A stretch of 64,000 nucleotides of DNA from Fontisphaera persica. Its GTDB lineage: Bacteria; Verrucomicrobiota; Verrucomicrobiia; Limisphaerales; Fontisphaeraceae. This document shows, in pieces, positions 58,201-64,000 of the stretch (position 1 is its first letter; every line of letters starts with the position of its first letter). The DNA lies in the NCBI RefSeq assembly GCF_024832785.1, contig NZ_CP116615.1, positions 248,001 through 312,000 on the forward strand. The letters run 5' to 3'. The notes under the pieces were generated by a model, which ran no database searches, had not been told where the DNA came from, and was given only the letters and a program-made list of their open reading frames with translations. Made by a program: the position numbers and the translations under genes.

Positions 58201-60122
58201 GTCAGGCGGTGTTGGCATTTAGCGATGCGGTGTTGCGGGTGGGGGTGGGGCCGACGCCGCCGTACTGGGTGCAGTGGCGGTTGAACGGGGCGAATTATTA
58301 TCTGAGCACGAATTTGACGCTGGTGTTGACGAATGTGCAGAAGGGGCAGCAGGGGCAGTGGCAGGCGGTGGTGTGGAATGCGGCGGGGGTGGTGACGAGC
58401 GCGGTGGCGAACCTGGTGGTGAACGTGCCGGCGCGGGTGGTGGGGCCGGTGGGGGAGGTGGTGGCGACCAATGGGAACACGGCGGTGTTGCGGGCGGTGG
58501 TGGTGGGGGAGGCGCCGGTGGGGTACCAGTGGTATTTTGAGGGGGCGCCGGTGGGGGGATGGGCGACGGCCAGTGGGACGAATGTGGTGTTGAGTTTGGC
58601 GAATGTGCAGGAGGGGCAGGCGGGGCGGTACTGGCTGGTGGTGAGCAATGCGTATGGGATGGACACCAGTGCGGTGGGGCGGTTGGTGGTGTATGTGCGG
58701 GCGGGGTATGCGGTGCAGCCGGTGCATGAGCTGGTGACGCAGGGGGAGGAGTTGGTGATGCGGGTGGTGGTGACGGGGACGCCGCCATATCGGCTGGTGT
58801 GGCAGCGGCAGGCGACGCCGGTGTGGACGAACGACACGTGGGTGGGGGAGAGTGTGTTGCGGTGGGGGCGGATGTTGTTGCAGGAGGCGGGTTTGTATCG
58901 GGCGGTGGTGACGAACATAGCGACGACGGGGGGTGGGTTGTCGAGCAGTTTTGGCAATGTGACGGTGGTGGAGCCGGTGGGGGATCGGGAGGTGGTGTTG
59001 GGGAGCAATGTGGTGATCCGGGCGGTGGTGGCGGCGGTGGGGAGTGTGAGTTACCAGTGGCGGCGGGAGGGGACCAATGTGCCTGGGGCGGTGGGGACGA
59101 ATTTGGTGTTGAGTCCGGTGGTGGCGGAGCATGGGGGGCAGTGGAGTTTGGTGGTGAGCAATCCGGCGGGGCGGGTGAAGGAGTATCCGATGCGGCTGGT
59201 GGTGCGGGAGGGGGCGGTGGGGCCAGGGGTGGTGGTGGGGCCGACGAATGTGAGCGGGCCGGTGGGGGGCAAGGCGTTGTTGCGGGTGGTGGCGAGCGGG
59301 ACTGAGCCGTTGAGCTACCAGTGGTGGCGGGAGGGGACCAACGCGGTGGTGGGGGACGAATGCGTTTTGGGGTTGCTGGGATTGGGGGCGAGCAATGTGG
59401 GGGCGTATGTGGTGGTGGTGAGCAATGCGGCGGGGGTGGTGACGAGCGGGGTGGCGGTGGTGAGTTTGGAGGAGGGGCCGCGGGTGGTGGCGGGGCCGAG
59501 CAATGTGGTGGTGCGGGTGGGGGTGAGTTGCGGTTGGGGGTGGTGGCTGGGGAGTGAGCCGTTGAGCTACCGGTGGTATCGGGAAGGGGTGTTGGTGGTG
59601 GGGGCGACGGGGTCGGAGCTGGTGGTGCCGGGTGTGGGGCTGGGGGATGGGGAGTTATTGGGTGGTGGTGAGCAATGCGTATGGGGTGGTGACGAGCGGG
59701 GTGGCGGTGGTGACGGTGGAGGGGGGAGTGGTGGATGTGGATGGGGACGGGTTGCCGGACGAGTGGGAGGTGGCGCATGGGCTGGTGGTGGGGGTGGACA
59801 ATCGGGATGGGGATTTGGATGGGGACGGGATGAGCAACTGGGAGGAGTATGTGGCGGGGACGCATCCTGGGGTGCGGGAGAGTGTGTTGCGGCTGGGGGC
59901 TGGCGGGGTGGTTGGGGGAGGGTGGGGGTTTGACGCTGCGGTTTGAGGCGGTGTCGAACCGGGTGTATGTGGTGGAGTATTTGGGGAGTTTGGGGGACGA
60001 ACTGGCTGACGCTGGAGAGTGTGCCGGCGGGGGGGAGCAACCGGTGGGTGGAGGTGCCGGTGCAGAGCGGTGGCAGCGGACAACGCTATTACCGCCTGGG
60101 CGTAACCCTGCCCGGCCCATGA
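52224..60122 (+). CDS. Giant secreted lamin-tail / LamG / CotH / Ig-repeat protein (3' end frameshifted)
   Basis: The open frame runs from ATG 52224 (signal FFVLASSVFSQ) to an in-frame stop at 59933, but homology continues to TGA 60120-60122, about 2630 residues if repaired. Order: lamin-tail (about 29-130), LamG (218-427), CotH-kinase (886-1142, FNLHGQSSAGFPKKSYDVDF, WDVDLSFG), four further lamin-tail domains (1280-1850), Ig-like repeats (1902-2470, SYQWWREG type), a calcium-binding TSP3-like segment (DVDGDGLPDEW, DLDGDGMSNWEEY) and a last domain ending RYYRLGVTLPGP. The final parts lie in different frames, needing about five single-base changes at G runs after 59515. From about 58150 codons end almost only in G. 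A surface adhesin or kinase scaffold is plausible. The 283-bp gap before the gene holds only a TGTAACATTTGTG motif like that upstream of phoU. Confidence 0.82.
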
Positions 60123-60185
60123 GTTCGGGCTGGACAGTGGCCGGGTTAGGGCTTATTGGTAGCCCTACAAAATTAATACACGCTT

Positions 60186-61043
60186 ATGTTGAAAACCAAT
60201 CGTCGGCAATTTGTGCAAACCACGGCTTTGGCCGCGGCGGCCTTGAGTGTGGCACCGCAAGTGCTGGGAGCAGCCCGGAAGAAACTTCCCATTGCGCTGC
60301 AGCTTTATTCTGTGCGCCAGGACTGTGCCAAGGATTTCGATGCGGCCCTGGAGCGGGTGGCCAAAATGGGGTTTGAGGGGGTGGAATTTGCCGGGTATCA
60401 CAATTACGGCGGCAAGGCCAAGGAATTGCGGAAGCGCCTGGATGATTTGGGGTTGAAGGTGGCGGCAACGCACATTGGGACGGGAAGTTTCCGGGGTGAG
60501 AACCTGCAGAAGACCATCGAGTTTCATCAGGTGCTCGGTTGCAAGTTTTTGATTGTGCCCGGGGATGGGGACTTTACCAATCCAGACAAGTGCAAGGCGC
60601 TGGCGGACTTGTTCAATGAGACGGCGGCGAAGTTGAAGCCGCTGAACATGTATTGCGGGTACCACAACCATACGGCGGAGTTCAAGAAATTCGGGGAAAC
60701 CACTTTCTGGGACTTCTTTGCCACCAACACCAGCAAGGATGTGGTGTTGCAGCAGGACTGCGGCTGGACGGCGGCTGCCAAGCTGGACCCGGTGGCCATG
60801 ATGAAGAAGTATCCGGGGCGGATGAAGAGCACGCACTTCAAGCCGACGGTGGTGGGGAATGAGCCGGGCAAGAAGGCGTTCATCGGGCAGGACTCGGTGG
60901 ATTGGAAGGCGGTGATTGCGGCGTGCATCGAGTTCGGCGGGACGGAATGGATTACGCTGGAGCAGGAGGCGTACCCGGATGGCAAGTCGCCGATGGAAGC
61001 CACCGAAATTTCCTTCAAGGCTTTGAAGGAGATGGTGGGTTAA
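60186..61043 (+). CDS. Tat-exported sugar phosphate isomerase/epimerase-like TIM-barrel protein
   Basis: A 285-residue protein with a twin-arginine leader (NRRQFVQTTALAAAALSVAP). The body is a xylose-isomerase-like/AP-endonuclease-2 TIM barrel: IALQLYSVRQDCAKDF, GFEGVEFAGY, YCGYHNHTAEF, VVLQQDCGWT and WITLEQEAYPDG, with the usual Glu, His and Asp metal ligands. Many secreted family members in Verrucomicrobiota and Planctomycetes act on sugars but few are characterised. It is followed by a strong terminator hairpin. Confidence 0.9.
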   Translation: MLKTNRRQFVQTTALAAAALSVAPQVLGAARKKLPIALQLYSVRQDCAKDFDAALERVAKMGFEGVEFAGYHNYGGKAKELRKRLDDLGLKVAATHIGTGSFRGENLQKTIEFHQVLGCKFLIVPGDGDFTNPDKCKALADLFNETAAKLKPLNMYCGYHNHTAEFKKFGETTFWDFFATNTSKDVVLQQDCGWTAAAKLDPVAMMKKYPGRMKSTHFKPTVVGNEPGKKAFIGQDSVDWKAVIAACIEFGGTEWITLEQEAYPDGKSPMEATEISFKALKEMVG

Positions 61044-61068
61044 AAAACGAGTGATTGCATTTCTGGCG

Positions 61069-61108
61069 ACGGCACGCTGGCGGGGCTGGCGTGCCGTTTG
61101 CCTTTTGT
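61069..61108 (+). terminator. Rho-independent terminator after the TIM-barrel gene
   Basis: A 9-bp perfect stem (61069-61077 with 61089-61097, ACGGCACGC arm), loop of 11, then TTTGCCTTTTG. It lies 25 bp after the stop codon and separates this gene from perR. Confidence 0.65.
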
Positions 61109-61204
61109 GGGGCAGCGGATAATTTTAGGCAGACCAGGCAGTCTCAACGCGGGGGAGGCACGAAGGGAGGGGCGGGCCTGGCCGGCGGCAAAAACTTATT
61201 TGCA

Positions 61205-61222
61205 TATCATTATCAACTGATA
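61205..61222. promoter_or_regulatory. Candidate PerR/Fur operator upstream of perR
   Basis: An interrupted inverted repeat TATCA-N8-TGATA in an AT-rich island within an otherwise GC-rich gap, 20 bp before the perR start. The match to a classical Per box is partial. A perfect -10-like TATAAT lies at 61239-61244 and overlaps the ATG at 61243, so the transcription start or the chosen start codon may need revision. Confidence 0.35.
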
Positions 61223-61242
61223 CATCTTCTCATCGCGGTATA

Positions 61243-63985
<2,743 letters not shown>

Positions 63986-64000
63986 TTGTCGTCGCACGGC

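Noticed and set aside
57678-59132. 484-codon His/Arg/Pro-rich minus-strand open frame
   Set aside because: Same cause: antisense shadow of biased codons in the giant gene.
58150-59640. CRISPR-like repeat array
   Set aside because: The repeats are about 250 bp, coding, and diverged; they are Ig domains, not short repeats with spacers.
58219-60120. 633-codon proline-rich open frame on the minus strand
   Set aside because: It is antisense to the Ig-repeat region and stays open only because plus-strand codons there end in G; it has no recognisable domain.

Overview
The window looks like a chromosomal segment of a GC-rich member of the phylum Verrucomicrobiota, probably near Limisphaerales/Pedosphaera. 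I infer this from the mix of genes: very large secreted proteins built from lamin-tail, LamG, CotH-kinase and Ig-like modules, many secreted hydrolases with unknown-function domains (DUF1593, DUF4832, DUF2271), and an orphan corrinoid-activase-like protein. No rRNA or tRNA gene and no CRISPR array is visible, so the taxonomic call rests on protein style alone.

Layout. 1-6290 is a minus-strand block: a PfkB sugar kinase cut by the window edge, a Uma2-type nuclease-fold protein overlapping a UvrA-family ATPase, a RACo/DUF4445 protein and ribosome recycling factor (frr). 6483-8919 is a plus-strand trio: ABC-2 exporter ATPase, permease, and a TPR protein with a His-rich segment. 8944-15322 is minus again: an uncharacterised protein overlapping nrdR, a 1189-residue LamG/TPR/beta-helix secreted protein, and a WecA/TagO-type phosphoglycosyltransferase. 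15478-19218 holds dps, a copper-type P1B ATPase overlapping it tail to tail, and a secreted beta-propeller-like protein. 19431-25001 is a complete phosphate operon, phoU-pstS-pstC-pstA-pstB1-pstB2.

25020-60122 is dominated by exported proteins: a subtilase, a DUF2271 protein paired with ApbE, an M60-type metallopeptidase, DUF1593 and DUF4832 proteins, an amidohydrolase, two lamin-tail/CotH proteins (1345 and about 2630 residues), a 1167-residue repeat protein, an SGNH hydrolase, a CE15-like esterase, a beta-helix protein and a Spy-like protein. carA sits among them. A 1.2-kb insertion sequence with a frameshifted transposase has landed at the start codon of the 1167-residue protein. 60186-63985 holds a Tat-exported xylose-isomerase-like TIM-barrel protein and a perR-katG peroxide-defence pair.

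How the parts fit. The phosphate operon is the most informative system. Its two ATPases carry complementary motif losses, as expected of an asymmetric heterodimer with one consensus and one degenerate ATP site. Its PhoU carries a C-terminal LMW-phosphatase/ArsC-like domain whose catalytic Cys and Arg are gone. The secreted proteins suggest a lifestyle centred on polysaccharide or glycoprotein breakdown; several end in a similar short domain finishing in an (F/Y)(F/Y)RL-type motif, which may be a sorting or adhesion module. The 3' end of the giant gene (58150-60122) has almost only G-ending codons and several apparent single-base frameshifts at G runs. These may be assembly errors or real decay.
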